Positions 18,094 to 27,674 of a DNA stretch of 64,000 bases are shown one piece after another. Each line of letters starts with the position of its first letter. Position 1 is the stretch's first letter. A model generated the notes under the pieces. It was not told where the DNA came from. It did not search any database and saw only the letters and a program-made list of their open reading frames with translations. The position numbers and the translations under genes were made by a program. Origin of the DNA: Pseudomonadota bacterium (GTDB lineage Bacteria > Desulfobacterota > Desulfovibrionia > Desulfovibrionales > Desulfomicrobiaceae); NCBI GenBank assembly GCA_018902545.1, contig JAHIQM010000011.1:124001-188000 (forward strand), in the 5' to 3' direction.

Positions 18094-18188
18094 GCACGAC
18101 CGCAAAGGTCAATCTGTGGGGGCGCACGATCGGTGCAGTGGCCCTCGAAGACGGAGCCGCGACCGCGACGTTTGGGAGTGGAGCGTAG
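18090..18188 (+). pseudogene. HipA-like toxin, only the first 32 codons
   Basis: Starts MSTTAKVNLWGRTIGAVALE and stops after 32 codons. The opening matches the N-subdomain 1 start of HipA kinases (about 420 residues), which phosphorylate glutamyl-tRNA synthetase or related targets. The kinase core is absent, so the toxin is dead. Together with the hipB fragment this is a decayed toxin-antitoxin locus. Confidence 0.65.
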
Positions 18189-18253
18189 TTGCGTGCCCAG
18201 CGTGAGCCGATCATGGATGTGTGACAAATTAACAGGGTGTGAAGGAGGTCAAC

Positions 18254-19498
18254 ATGGATTTGAGCAAAATCATTGCGCGTGTGCAGGCGATCCTGACCAG
18301 GCCGAAACAGGAGTGGCCGGTGATTGCCGGCGAGCAATCCTCCCTCAAGGAGCTGTACCTCGGCTACATCATGGTCCTGGCAGCCATCGGACCGGTCGCC
18401 GGGTTCTTCAAAATGACGGTCATCGGGATGGATGTGCCGTTCATGGGGACATACCGGATGGGCTTCGGGGCCGGTTTGAGCAATATGGTCTTCAGCTATG
18501 CCATGGCCCTCGTGGGGGTCTATCTGGTCGCGCTTATCATCAATCATCTCGCACCCACCTTCGGCGGCCAGAAGGACGTCATGCAGGCCCTGAAAACGGT
18601 CGCATACTCCTACACGGCCGCCTGGATTGCCGGTTTGGGCCATATTGTACCATGGGTCGGCATGGCGATACTGATTCTGGGGTCCGTGTACAGCATCTAC
18701 CTCCTGTATTTGGGTCTGCCCGTCATGATGCATTGCCCCCGGGAAAAGGCCGCGAAGTACGCGGCGGCCTGCATCGTTGTCGCCCTTGTTGTCGGCATCG
18801 CCATCTCGCTGCTGGTCGGAGGGATTACCGGGGTTAGAGGCATGATGGGTGGCGGTACCATGCATCAGAGCGCACCGGGCGGTTTTGACAAGGACAGCCC
18901 CGGCGGCAATATGGAAGAATGGGCCAAAAAGATGGAGTCGGCCAGTGAGGAGTTGAAAAAGGCCCAGGAAAGCGGAGATGCACAGCAGCAAAGCGAGGCC
19001 ATGGACAAAATGATATCCACGGCCACGGGCAATGCGGGGCCGGTTGAATCCCTGGCACCCGAACGCATCAAGGCCTTTCTTCCGGAGAAACTGGCCGATC
19101 TGACCCGCTCCGAGTTGTCGGCCGAGCGCAGCGGCGCCATGGGTCTCCAGATTTCAACAGCACAAGGCACCTATGAGGATCAGAGCGGAAATGGTCTTCA
19201 GGTCGAGATCACGGACATGGCGGCGGTAAAAGGGATCATGGGTCTTGCGGGTTGGGTCGGCGTCGAACAGGAGCGCGTAACCGAGACGGGCTATGAAAAA
19301 ACCTACAAAGACGGCCAGGTGCTGGTGCATGAGCAGTGGGACAGACAAGCCGGGTCGGGTGAGTACAGTCTTATCGTGGGCGAGCGTTTCAACGTGACGG
19401 TCACCGGGAGCGCCCCGGATATCGGGATACTCAAAAATGCCGCCAGAGGGATCGACCTTGAAGGACTGGCTGCCTTGAAGGATGAGGGCGTGCAGTAG
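18254..19498 (+). CDS. Yip1-family membrane protein with soluble C-terminal domain
   Basis: About 414 residues. The N-terminal 200 residues hold a Yip1/DUF1282 domain: the entry segment MDLSKIIARVQAILTRPKQEW, the conserved acidic/proline region, and about five transmembrane helices (near 30-50, 70-100, 115-150, 160-190). After a glycine/methionine hinge (GVRGMMGGG) comes a hydrophilic half with a coiled-coil-like stretch (MEEWAKKMESASEELKKAQE) and a beta-rich end. ATG 18254 is chosen because AAGGAGG (18242-18248) is ideally placed; GTG 18239 is less likely. Function unknown; Yip1 proteins interact with membranes and other proteins. Confidence 0.7.
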   Translation: MDLSKIIARVQAILTRPKQEWPVIAGEQSSLKELYLGYIMVLAAIGPVAGFFKMTVIGMDVPFMGTYRMGFGAGLSNMVFSYAMALVGVYLVALIINHLAPTFGGQKDVMQALKTVAYSYTAAWIAGLGHIVPWVGMAILILGSVYSIYLLYLGLPVMMHCPREKAAKYAAACIVVALVVGIAISLLVGGITGVRGMMGGGTMHQSAPGGFDKDSPGGNMEEWAKKMESASEELKKAQESGDAQQQSEAMDKMISTATGNAGPVESLAPERIKAFLPEKLADLTRSELSAERSGAMGLQISTAQGTYEDQSGNGLQVEITDMAAVKGIMGLAGWVGVEQERVTETGYEKTYKDGQVLVHEQWDRQAGSGEYSLIVGERFNVTVTGSAPDIGILKNAARGIDLEGLAALKDEGVQ

Positions 19499-19535
19499 CT
19501 GCTTTTTTCCGGCTGGCCGTCGCGGGCGGTCAGCC

Positions 19536-19708
19536 GACGTCACTGCAAAAAGGCATGAATTCCCTTGAAGAAGGAATCCATGCCTTTTTAACTTCCTGAA
19601 AAGATTGGATCTCGCGCCGTTGCCCGACATGGCCCGCCTACCCATGCTGGGCACACGTTCGCGGGAATGACATCCAGATTTTTTCGCGACTTTTATTGCA
19701 GTGGCGTC
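19536..19708. repeat. CACTGCAA-ended dispersed element, copy 2
   Basis: Ends GACGTCACTGCAA (19536-19548) and TTGCAGTGGCGTC (19696-19708) are inverted with one mismatch in 13. Inside lie an internal hairpin (aggcatgaattcc...ggaatccatgcctt, about 19551-19587) and the ttcgcgggaatgac module shared with the other copies. It carries no gene and looks like a miniature inverted-repeat element mobilised in trans. Confidence 0.7.
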
Positions 19709-20202
19709 TTGAAGAAGGTGGCCCATGTCTTTTTAACAATCTGAAAAAAAATAAATTTCATAATCCGTTGCGCACCCGCCTGTCTGTGCCATCATCGTGT
19801 TGCCTTGGGGTGTTGCCCTTGTGCCCCTTCCTGGCTTCCCTTAATGCAAGCCTATCAAGCTGTCCTATCCCGTTACGAGAGGCAGGCTAGTCCCTTTGAA
19901 AATAATAAAAAGTCGCAAATGCACGACTGTTTGGCGCTGTATGACAATTTCATACAATTCAGTGCATCGCCCACTAGTGCAGTGTATGACAATTTTACTC
20001 CTCAAAATTTACGATTTTCATCATGTCTGGTAGGTCATGTTGCAATTTCGTGTCATGACGCGAAAACAAGATGGAATCTTGTTTAAATTCTGCCAGCTAT
20101 GAGCTAGGCTCGATATCGACAAGTTAAGTTGCGCTGGGGGGATTTCCCTGAGGCGTCACTTTTTTCGGTTTCATCTTGTGGCGGGATTGGAGGAGGTTTG
20201 GC
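19709..20202. promoter_or_regulatory. Regulatory region upstream of the XRE-kinase gene
   Basis: This gene-free stretch is less GC-rich than the surroundings. It carries direct repeats TGTATGACAATTT at 19938-19950 and 19983-19995 (45 bases apart, about four helical turns), the first of them extended to an imperfect palindrome GTATGACAATTTCATAC. A 9-bp-stem hairpin (20064-20084, AAACAAGAT-gga-ATCTTGTTT) follows. These are good candidates for operators of the HTH domain encoded downstream. No small protein is convincing here. Confidence 0.45.
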
Positions 20203-23200
20203 ATGATACGTAACGGCGTCGGAGCGCGGCTTAGACTGTATCGACAGTTACGCAATATGACTCAGGAAAGTCTTTCCGAAGCCATCGGCGTCACGAAGCA
20301 GCATCTGGGGCAGATCGAGCGCGGGCAGTGCAACCCTTCTCTTGATTTTCTGTTCAAGGCCGCTACTGCCCTGAACACCCAGGCCGCCAATTTTTTTCTT
20401 GGCAACAGCCATGATTCAAGCGGTGACTGCGTTCAGACATACGCCGAATCCGACAGAGGCATCCAGCCCTTCGCCGGGTGCGGCCTGTGGACGGTTTCCA
20501 GTCCTGCGGGGAGGAATGTCTGGTCCGCCGCCTTGTGCAGGATGCTCGGTTACACCTCTGTCCGCTTTCCTTCCCTGGCCAAATTTTCTCGGCATCTGAG
20601 CGCCGATTGCGCCGAAATCTTCAAAACTTTTTTTGCGCAGGTACTCGAAGGCTCTTGCCCGGACCCGGTTGTCATCGACGTGACTCGCAAGGATGGAGTG
20701 CTCCGCAAGGTGCAGGTTCAGGCTGAAATGTTCACGGACGACAGCCTCGGGAACATGGCGAGCATGGTCTTCTGGGACATGACCGACTGGCTTGAGACCT
20801 GGCGTCTGTTTCATCACACCCGGCAGGAGTTGAACGAGACCATCAGGGACAGAACGGCGGCTCTGACCATCGCAGTGGCGGATGTAAAGCGTGAGTTGGA
20901 GTTGCGCCAGGAGGCGGAACGCTCGGCGCAGCAGGCTCATGAAAGTCTGCGCCGCCTGATCCAGACTATCCCGGTCATCGTCTATTCCCGCAGTCTTGAC
21001 GGCTCCACCGCGCATTACTGTTCGCCCCAGGCCCTTAAAGTCCTCGGGTACAGCCCGGAGGCGGCCGACGCCGCGAAGGGGTTCTGGATCGACCGCATCC
21101 ATCCCGAGGATGCTTCCGCGTACCATGAGGCGGTGGCCCAGGCGGCCCGTTCAGGCGTACTTGATATCGAGTACCGCGTATTGGACAAGTCCGGAAACCT
21201 GACCTGGCTGCATGACAAGGCGGTCATGACGGAGGAGGGTGGGCGGCTTGTTGTGCACGGGGTAGCCACGGATATCACGCAGCAGAAACAGGAGATCGAG
21301 GCCCGCAAGGCCCTTGAGCGCAAAAGCAGGCAGCTCGACACCATGCTGCGGCTCATCTGCGATAACGTGCCGGACATGATCTGGGCCAAGGATCTGGATA
21401 AAATGTACATTTTCGCCAACAAGGCCGTCTGCGAGACGCTGCTTGGCGCCAAAGACACGGGCGAGCCCATCGGCAGGACGGATCTTTTCTTTGCGCTGCG
21501 GGAGCGGGCCCGGCATCCCGAAAATCCGGACTGGCACAGTTTTGGTGAAATCTGTCGCGATACGGACCAGATCACCATCGACGCAGGCAGCGCGCAGCAG
21601 TTCGATGAATACGGCAACGTGCAGGGAAAATTCCTTTTTCTCGACGTACGCAAGGCTCCGCTCTTCGACGAGGCCGGGATCATGATCGGGACCGTTGGCT
21701 CGGCCAGGGACGTGACTGCACAAAAGAGGATGGAGAGGGAATTGGAGACTGGCAACGTCGCCCTACGCGCAATTCTCGACAGCATCCCGGCTGACATTTG
21801 CGTGATGGACCTGAGCAAGGGCGAGGTCCTGTTCTTGAACGCTTCCATGCGGGAGCGTTTTGTGGATGATGAGGCGTGCCGGAAGTTTTTCAGCCCGTCC
21901 TCCATCACCGAAAGAAATGGCCATGCGCAGGAAGTGGTTTCCTGGGAGGCCTTTGATGCCGTCACCGGAAAATGGAACCTGCATTTTGAGCGCCCGGTGT
22001 CGTGGCTCGACGGGCGGCCAGCCCGAATCCACATCGCCATGGACATCACGGAGCGCAAGCTTGCCCACTGCCTCGTCGAGAAGGCCGCCGAGGAGCAGCG
22101 CATCCTGCTCAACTACATCCAGACCCAGACCTGGTATCTGATCGACGAACAGACCTACGGGGCCGTAAACGAAGCCCACGCCGTCTTCAACGGACTGAAA
22201 ATCGGGGACATGGCCTATCGCAGCATCTACGAAATTTTTCCTAAAGACGTGGCCGACATCTGCCTTCACGGAAACTGCAAGGTATTTTCCACGGGCCGCC
22301 AGATGCGTACCGAGGAGTGGTTGCCGCATTTTTCGGGGGAATACAGGCTCGTTTCCATTCTCAAATCTCCCAAGCTCCGTCCTGACGGAACGGTGGAGTA
22401 CGTGGTCTGCTCAGGGGAAGACATCACCGAGCGCTGGAGATCGGAGGAGGCCCTGAAAATGGCCAAGGAACAGGCAGAAGAGGCCAACCGGGCCAAGTCC
22501 GGATTCCTGGCCACCATGAGCCACGAGATCCGCACGCCCATCAACGGAATCATGGGCATGCTCCAACTCCTGCAGACCGCAAATCTGAATGCTGATCAGG
22601 CCTCATTCGTGGATATGGCAGTGCGTTCCTGCGACCGTCTGGTGCGCCTGCTCTCCGACATTATGGATTTTTCGCGCATCGAGGCCGGAAAGCTGGCCAT
22701 CCAGGCCGCCCCGATGAGCTTTGAGAGCGTCTTCACCCAGGTTCAGGAACTTTTTACGCCCATTGTCGGAGATAATGGCCTCGCCCTGAGTTTCACGCTC
22801 GACCCGGCGCTGTCCGATCGCGTCATTGGCGATGCGTTCCGTCTGCAACAGATTCTCAACAACCTCGTGGACAACGCGTGCAAGTTCACCTCCGCAGGGA
22901 ACATCTCTGTGCAGGCCTGGGCCTTGCCCGCTCTGTGCCCCGGCACGGTTCGGGTATTCTTTGAAGTCGCGGACACGGGCATCGGCATTCCTGATGAAGA
23001 GCAAAACCGCCTGTTCGACCCGTTCATCCAGTTTAACGAGACCTATGTTCGCAACCGCAGAGGCGTTGGGCTGGGCTTGTCCATCTGCAAGCGTCTGGTG
23101 GAGCTCATGGGCGGCGGCATGTCGCTGATCAGCGAAGCGGGGCGGGGCACCACCTTTGCCTTTTCCCTGCTCTTCGCGTCTGATTCAGCCAATGCCTGTC

Positions 23201-23613
23201 CCGAAAATGTCGATGAACGGGGAACTGCCAGCCTCGCGGGCACGCGCGTCCTGCTGGTGGAGGACGATCAGGTCAGCGCCGTGGCCGGAGTCGCGCTGCT
23301 TGGTCGCCACGGCGCGGAGGTGGTTCACGCACGCAGCGGTCAGGAGGCTCTTGGTGCCTTGCGCGGGCAGTCCTTCGACCTGGTGCTCATGGACGTGCAG
23401 ATGCAGGACATGGACGGCATAGAGGCCACCAGACGCATCCGCGCCGGCGAGGCAGGGCAGAAGGCCAGGAACATCCCCGTCATCGCCCTGACCGCCTGCG
23501 CCATGGCCGGAGACAGGGAGCGCTTTCTTGCCGCAGGCATGAACAACTACGTGGCCAAACCCATGGACATCCGCGAAATGCTGAAGGTCGCCGGGCAGGC
23601 CATGCGGGGTTGA
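20203..23613 (+). CDS. Hybrid histidine kinase with N-terminal XRE DNA-binding domain
   Basis: About 1136 residues. Residues about 5-62 are a helix-turn-helix of the XRE/Cro type ([20 protein letters not shown], then [17 protein letters not shown]). Several PAS-like sensor domains follow (roughly 75-200, 250-365, 380-515, 520-620 and 630-750). The kinase core has the H-box [14 protein letters not shown] with phosphoacceptor H774, and an HATPase domain with N-box [12 protein letters not shown] and G-boxes [10 protein letters not shown] and [10 protein letters not shown]-terminal receiver (about 1010-1130) has acceptor D1064 in [11 protein letters not shown]. There is no membrane segment, so it senses cytoplasmic signals. 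ATG 20203 follows GGAGGAGG (20189-20196). A DNA-binding head on a hybrid kinase is uncommon and suggests direct promoter control or autoregulation. Confidence 0.85.
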   Translation: MIRNGVGARLRLYRQLRNMTQESLSEAIGVTKQHLGQIERGQCNPSLDFLFKAATALNTQAANFFLGNSHDSSGDCVQTYAESDRGIQPFAGCGLWTVSSPAGRNVWSAALCRMLGYTSVRFPSLAKFSRHLSADCAEIFKTFFAQVLEGSCPDPVVIDVTRKDGVLRKVQVQAEMFTDDSLGNMASMVFWDMTDWLETWRLFHHTRQELNETIRDRTAALTIAVADVKRELELRQEAERSAQQAHESLRRLIQTIPVIVYSRSLDGSTAHYCSPQALKVLGYSPEAADAAKGFWIDRIHPEDASAYHEAVAQAARSGVLDIEYRVLDKSGNLTWLHDKAVMTEEGGRLVVHGVATDITQQKQEIEARKALERKSRQLDTMLRLICDNVPDMIWAKDLDKMYIFANKAVCETLLGAKDTGEPIGRTDLFFALRERARHPENPDWHSFGEICRDTDQITIDAGSAQQFDEYGNVQGKFLFLDVRKAPLFDEAGIMIGTVGSARDVTAQKRMERELETGNVALRAILDSIPADICVMDLSKGEVLFLNASMRERFVDDEACRKFFSPSSITERNGHAQEVVSWEAFDAVTGKWNLHFERPVSWLDGRPARIHIAMDITERKLAHCLVEKAAEEQRILLNYIQTQTWYLIDEQTYGAVNEAHAVFNGLKIGDMAYRSIYEIFPKDVADICLHGNCKVFSTGRQMRTEEWLPHFSGEYRLVSILKSPKLRPDGTVEYVVCSGEDITERWRSEEALKMAKEQAEEANRAKSGFLATMSHEIRTPINGIMGMLQLLQTANLNADQASFVDMAVRSCDRLVRLLSDIMDFSRIEAGKLAIQAAPMSFESVFTQVQELFTPIVGDNGLALSFTLDPALSDRVIGDAFRLQQILNNLVDNACKFTSAGNISVQAWALPALCPGTVRVFFEVADTGIGIPDEEQNRLFDPFIQFNETYVRNRRGVGLGLSICKRLVELMGGGMSLISEAGRGTTFAFSLLFASDSANACPENVDERGTASLAGTRVLLVEDDQVSAVAGVALLGRHGAEVVHARSGQEALGALRGQSFDLVLMDVQMQDMDGIEATRRIRAGEAGQKARNIPVIALTACAMAGDRERFLAAGMNNYVAKPMDIREMLKVAGQAMRG

Positions 23614-23796
23614 AAAAGCCCCTTGCGACCGCGATATTCCTTCAGGACACCACCATATCCTTCCCTTGACCGCATCCGAGTTTCACGAAGTCCTTTCATG
23701 CAAAATTCGCTAATGCCCGCTCGGTCGAATTGAAATTCGCCTCGATCTCGGGCATTTTATGAAGAATCAGCTATGATTCTACAAAAGCGAGGTCGC

Positions 23797-24900
23797 ATGG
23801 TTTTCATACGAGCTGTTCTATTGTGCCAACTCCGGTTCAGGCAGCGCGCCTTCACGGGCATTTTCCTCTTGCTGCTTGTGCCGGTATTTTTGTCCGGATG
23901 CGGCAACGGGTATTACCGTGGCCCCGTGTCGGAGCATTTCGATGGCCGCAGGTTTGACAACCCCTGGGCCCCCATGCCGAACCGTTTCGGAGAGTTTCTG
24001 AAATGGCGTCTGACCGCCGATCGCGGGTACTGGCCCGAGTCGGTGCCCGTAGAACCGACCCTGCCCCCGGAGCGGGTCACGGGGGACGAGTTGCGCGTGA
24101 CCTACGTGGGCCATGCCACGGTGCTGCTGCAGACCGCAGGATTGAACATCCTGACCGATCCCATCTGGTCCGAGCGCGCCAGCCCGGTCGGTTTCACGGG
24201 CCCCAAGCGCGTGGCCGCGCCTGGAGTGCGCTTTGAAGACCTGCCGCCCATCGATCTGGTCCTGGTCAGCCACAATCACTATGACCACCTGGACCTGCCG
24301 ACCCTCAAACGCCTGCATCAGGCCTTTGACCCTCTGGTTCTCACCCCGCTCGGCAACGACGCGGTCATCCGCTCTGCCGTGCCGGATATGCGCCTGACAA
24401 CACTGGATTGGGGAGAGGGCTTTTCTTACAGCGAGCAGGTGCGCCTGACGCTTGAGCCCATGCAGCACTGGTCGGCGCGGGGGCTTTTTGACCGCCGTGA
24501 GGCCTTGTGGGGAGCGTTTGTCATCGAAGCGCCGGGAGGGCCGATCTATTTTCTGGCCGACGCGGGGTATGCGCGACACTTGTCCGAGGACTTTGTGGCC
24601 AGGCACGGAACCCCGCGTCTGAGCCTGCTCCCCGTCGGCGCATATGAGCCAAGGTGGTTCATGCAGCAAGCGCACATGAATCTCGCCGAGGCGGTGCAGA
24701 CCTTTCTGGATCTGGGGCAGGGCCACGCCATGGGCACCCAGCATGAGGTCTTTGCCATGGCGGACGAAGCTTACGCAGATCCGCGCCGGGATTTGCAGGA
24801 AGCCTTGCGGACGCGCGGGGTGGACGAGTCGCTTTTCATCCTGCCGAGGGTGGGGGGGTGGTTTACGGTGCCGCCGCGCGGAGCAGTCACAGGCCCCTGA
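23797..24900 (+). CDS. Metallo-beta-lactamase-fold lipoprotein, NAPE-PLD/UlaG-like
   Basis: About 367 residues, with ATG 23773 as a slightly longer alternative; 23797 is preferred for the GAGG 6 bases upstream. A lipoprotein signal with lipobox LSGC (FTGIFLLLLVPVFLSGCGNG) anchors it to a membrane. The hydrolase motifs are TYVGHATVLL, the metal site SHNHYDHLDLP (HxHxDH) and further ligands in MQHWSARG, FLADAGY and MGTQHEVF. The N-terminal FDGRRFDNP element is typical of bacterial NAPE-PLD-like proteins of COG2220. Likely a zinc-dependent phosphodiesterase acting on lipids, but substrate unproven. Confidence 0.8.
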   Translation: MVFIRAVLLCQLRFRQRAFTGIFLLLLVPVFLSGCGNGYYRGPVSEHFDGRRFDNPWAPMPNRFGEFLKWRLTADRGYWPESVPVEPTLPPERVTGDELRVTYVGHATVLLQTAGLNILTDPIWSERASPVGFTGPKRVAAPGVRFEDLPPIDLVLVSHNHYDHLDLPTLKRLHQAFDPLVLTPLGNDAVIRSAVPDMRLTTLDWGEGFSYSEQVRLTLEPMQHWSARGLFDRREALWGAFVIEAPGGPIYFLADAGYARHLSEDFVARHGTPRLSLLPVGAYEPRWFMQQAHMNLAEAVQTFLDLGQGHAMGTQHEVFAMADEAYADPRRDLQEALRTRGVDESLFILPRVGGWFTVPPRGAVTGP

Positions 24901-25050
24901 GAGCAGGCGAGTGATTGCTGGTGACTTATACCGTGAGGCTTTTGGGCTATTGCGTGCGCAGATTTCAGGTTCGCGCATGTTTTTGGGGGAGGATGGAGAG
25001 ATCCCGAACAGGCACTTCCGAGCATATCTGACTGCCTGATATAAAAAATG

Positions 25051-25080
25051 AAGGGGTTGCTGATTGATCAGCAACCCCTT
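25051..25080 (-). terminator. Terminator of the tRNA-Arg gene
   Basis: A perfect 13-bp stem (25051-25063 with 25068-25080, loop TTGA). Read on the minus strand it is followed by CATTTTTTAT, a classical U-run, and it starts 8 bases after the tRNA 3' end. Confidence 0.85.
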
Positions 25081-25087
25081 GATTTCG

Positions 25088-25164
25088 TGGTGCGCCCGGC
25101 ATGATTCGAACATGCGACCTACTGATTCGTAGTCAGGCACTCTATCCAACTGAGCTACGGGCGC
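25088..25164 (-). tRNA. tRNA-Arg (anticodon ACG)
   Basis: Read on the minus strand, GCGCCCG pairs with CGGGCGC to close a 7-bp acceptor stem. The D-arm contains AGCTCAGTTGGATAGAG, the anticodon loop is CTACGAA within CTGACTACGAATCAG (anticodon ACG, read as ICG, decoding CGU/CGC/CGA), and the T-arm contains GTTCGAATC. CCA is encoded at the 3' end (25088-25090). A strong terminator follows. Confidence 0.97.
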
Positions 25165-25283
25165 GTCGAGAAGTCGGTTACTATGTAGATGAAGCCGGAT
25201 CGTCAAGGAGTTTTTTTTGCCATAAGTGAACTTTTTTTGTTGTGCTCGCGACGCTTCGATTTCCCGGCAATTCTGGGGTCTTG

Positions 25284-25314
25284 CCTTGACAAGGGTGCGG
25301 GAGTGCCCATTGAT
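25284..25314 (+). promoter_or_regulatory. Heat-shock (sigma-32-type) promoter of hslVU
   Basis: CCTTGACA (25284-25291) and GCCCATTGA (25305-25313) are separated by 13 bases. This fits the CTTGAA-N13/14-CCCCATNT pattern of sigma-32 promoters, about 47 bases before the hslV start. The match to a housekeeping promoter is weaker, because no good -10 hexamer follows TTGACA at 17 bases. Confidence 0.55.
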
Positions 25315-25359
25315 ATTCCTTTATTCACGCCTCCGGGCGCATTCAATAAGGAAGACATC

Positions 25360-25908
25360 ATGCAGGAAATGCGCGGAACGACAATCCTGGCGGTCAAGGA
25401 TGACAAAGGCGTGTCCGTGGCCGGCGACGGTCAGGTCACCCTGGGTCAGGCCATCGCCATCAAGCACGGGGCCCGCAAGGTCCGCCGTCTCTACCGGGAC
25501 CGCATCGTGTGCGGCTTTGCCGGATCCACGGCCGACGCTTTCACTCTCTTTGAAAAATTTGAAGCAAAACTTGAAGAATTCGGCGGCAATCTGGTCCGCG
25601 CCAGCGTGGAGTTGGCCAAGGATTGGCGGAGTGACAAGTACTTGCGCCGCCTGGAGGCCATGCTGCTGGTGGCTGACGCCGAGAATATCCTGATGCTCAG
25701 CGGCACCGGTGACGTCATCGAGCCTGATGACGGGGTCGCGGCCATCGGTTCCGGCGGGGCCTACGCCATGTCCGCCGCCCGCGCTCTGCGACGCCACACG
25801 GATCTTTCAGCCGAGGACATCGTGCGCAAATCCATGGCCATCGCCGCCGAGATCTGCGTGTACACCAATGACCACATCATCTTTGAAACCGTGACCAGGA
25901 ACTCCTGA
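25360..25908 (+). CDS. hslV: ATP-dependent protease peptidase subunit HslV
   Basis: 182 residues, the proteolytic subunit (ClpQ) of the HslUV protease. The N-terminal threonine nucleophile is in [13 protein letters not shown]7 becomes N-terminal only if six residues (or three, if ATG 25369 is used) are removed, unlike E. coli where it follows Met directly. Other family motifs are [39 protein letters not shown] and [12 protein letters not shown] 25360 has AAGGAAG upstream; a longer frame back to 25189 overlaps the promoter and is rejected. Its stop overlaps the hslU start (ATGA). Confidence 0.95.
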   Translation: MQEMRGTTILAVKDDKGVSVAGDGQVTLGQAIAIKHGARKVRRLYRDRIVCGFAGSTADAFTLFEKFEAKLEEFGGNLVRASVELAKDWRSDKYLRRLEAMLLVADAENILMLSGTGDVIEPDDGVAAIGSGGAYAMSAARALRRHTDLSAEDIVRKSMAIAAEICVYTNDHIIFETVTRNS

Positions 25909-27248
25909 TGAATACCTTGACTCCCCGTGAGATCGTGTCCGAACTGGACAAATACATTGTCGGCCAGAATCAGGCCAAGCGCATGGTTGCCATCGCGCTC
26001 AGGAACCGCTGGCGCCGACGCCAGCTCGACCCTGAACTGGCCGAAGAGATCGCGCCCAAGAACATCCTCATGATCGGGCCCACGGGCGTGGGTAAAACCG
26101 AGATCGCCCGTCGCCTGGCGAAACTGGCCGGTTCTCCTTTCATCAAGGTCGAGGCCACCAAGTTTACCGAGGTGGGCTATGTCGGCCGCGACGTGGAATC
26201 CATCATCCGTGATCTGATGGAGATCGGCGTCAACCTGGTCCGCCAGGAAGAGGAGGCGAGCGTGCGCATAAAGGCCGAGGTCTCGGCTGAAGAGCGTCTG
26301 CTGGACTTGCTGCTACCCACCAAGCCGCTGGAATCGGTCGGGGTCGACTACATCGGTCCCGAATCCCAGGCCGCCGATTCGACCCGCGAAAAGCTACGGC
26401 AGCTGTGGCGGGCGGGCAAGCTCGACGATCGTCTGGTGGAAGTAGAGGTCTCCGCCGGGGGCGGCGTGCAGGTCATGGGTGTGCCGGGCATGGAAGGCAT
26501 GGAAATGCAGATGCAGGACATGTTCTCCAAAGTCTTTCCCAAGAAAAAGAAGACCAAGAAGGTGGCTGTCCGCAATGCTTACGACATCCTCATCCAGTCC
26601 GAATGCGAGCGCCTCATCGACATGGACAAGGTGCACGAGACCGCCCGTGAGCGTGTGCAGGAGTCGGGCATCGTCTTTCTGGACGAGATCGACAAGATCT
26701 GCGGCGCGAACAGTTCGGGCAAGGCCGACGTGTCTCGCGAGGGCGTGCAGCGCGACCTCTTGCCCATCGTCGAAGGCAGCACGGTCAACACCAAGTACGG
26801 CATGGTCCGCAGCGACCACATCCTCTTCATCGCCGCCGGGGCCTTCCACATGTCCAAGCCCTCGGATCTGGTGCCCGAGCTGCAGGGGCGCTTCCCCTTG
26901 CGCGTGGAGCTTTCGGCTCTGACCAAGGAGGATTTCTACCGCATCCTGACCGAACCCAAAAACGCCCTGACCTTGCAGTACAAAGCCCTGCTGGGTACCG
27001 AAAAAGTGGACATCGCCTACACCGACGAGGCACTCCTCGAAATCGCCCGCTTCGCTCAGAAGATCAACGAAGAGACCGAGAACATCGGTGCGCGCAGGCT
27101 CTATACCATTATGGAGAAGATCGTCTCCGACCTGTCCTTCGACGCCCCGGACATGGAACAGACCACCGTGACCATCGACCGCGATTACGTTGCGGCGGCC
27201 CTGCAGGACGTGCAGGAGGATCGGGATCTTTCGCGTTATATCCTGTAA
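25908..27248 (+). CDS. hslU: HslUV protease ATPase subunit HslU
   Basis: 446 residues, a AAA+ unfoldase (ClpY) that feeds substrates to HslV. It opens [20 protein letters not shown]; Walker A is GPTGVGKTE (about 59), the pore loop is in [20 protein letters not shown], the I-domain spans about 110-240, Walker B is VFLDEIDKI (about 253), and the C-terminus ends RDLSRYIL, the tail that docks into HslV. Translationally coupled to hslV by a 1-base overlap and probably heat-shock induced through the promoter at 25284-25314. Confidence 0.96.
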   Translation: MNTLTPREIVSELDKYIVGQNQAKRMVAIALRNRWRRRQLDPELAEEIAPKNILMIGPTGVGKTEIARRLAKLAGSPFIKVEATKFTEVGYVGRDVESIIRDLMEIGVNLVRQEEEASVRIKAEVSAEERLLDLLLPTKPLESVGVDYIGPESQAADSTREKLRQLWRAGKLDDRLVEVEVSAGGGVQVMGVPGMEGMEMQMQDMFSKVFPKKKKTKKVAVRNAYDILIQSECERLIDMDKVHETARERVQESGIVFLDEIDKICGANSSGKADVSREGVQRDLLPIVEGSTVNTKYGMVRSDHILFIAAGAFHMSKPSDLVPELQGRFPLRVELSALTKEDFYRILTEPKNALTLQYKALLGTEKVDIAYTDEALLEIARFAQKINEETENIGARRLYTIMEKIVSDLSFDAPDMEQTTVTIDRDYVAAALQDVQEDRDLSRYIL

Positions 27249-27674
27249 GATTCGGCAAAATTGGACGTCTGCTGATTTATGGGATGACGCTGATTTATGC
27301 ATTTCATCAGTTCCAGAATCGCAAAAGTTGGCTTCGTGCACCGCCCCAGCATCTCGATTTGGTCCGGGCAAGGGCCGCCGACTGTCTGACTGAGCCAGGC
27401 ATCGTTTGCTGAATCGGTGTCTGGCGCGCTGTCCTGGTTTTGCGTCCTGCACGCACCGAATCAGCTCTACGAGGCCCGCGATGGAGTTTCGGCGGCCCTT
27501 GCCCGGACCAAACCGGGATGCGGCCGCGCAGAGACCCTGTCTTTGCGGATCAACCCAACCGCCCCAAACCTCATCCATCATTGTGCTTGAACTTTTCCCC
27601 CCACCTTGCCAAAGTACTCCCGCACGCCGTCAAACCGGCCCCTTTCCCCACCTTTTCAAGTCCACGAGGGAGCC
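27249..27674. repeat. Gap with a large imperfect inverted repeat
   Basis: The hslU-argB gap contains arms 27350-27381 and 27489-27520, 30 of 32 bases complementary, including TTTGGTCCGGGCAAGGGCCG. An inner pair (GCTGAATCGGTG near 27409 and CACCGAATCAGC near 27455) extends the palindrome, so about 170 bases can fold into one long stem. GCTGATTTATG occurs twice (27273-27283, 27291-27301). No convincing gene is present on either strand. It may be a miniature mobile element, a terminator region or a structured RNA. Confidence 0.6.

Noticed and set aside
19696-20086. Two short plus-strand frames upstream of the XRE-kinase
   Set aside because: They overlap the repeat and the operator-like direct repeats, lack good ribosome sites and have irregular composition.
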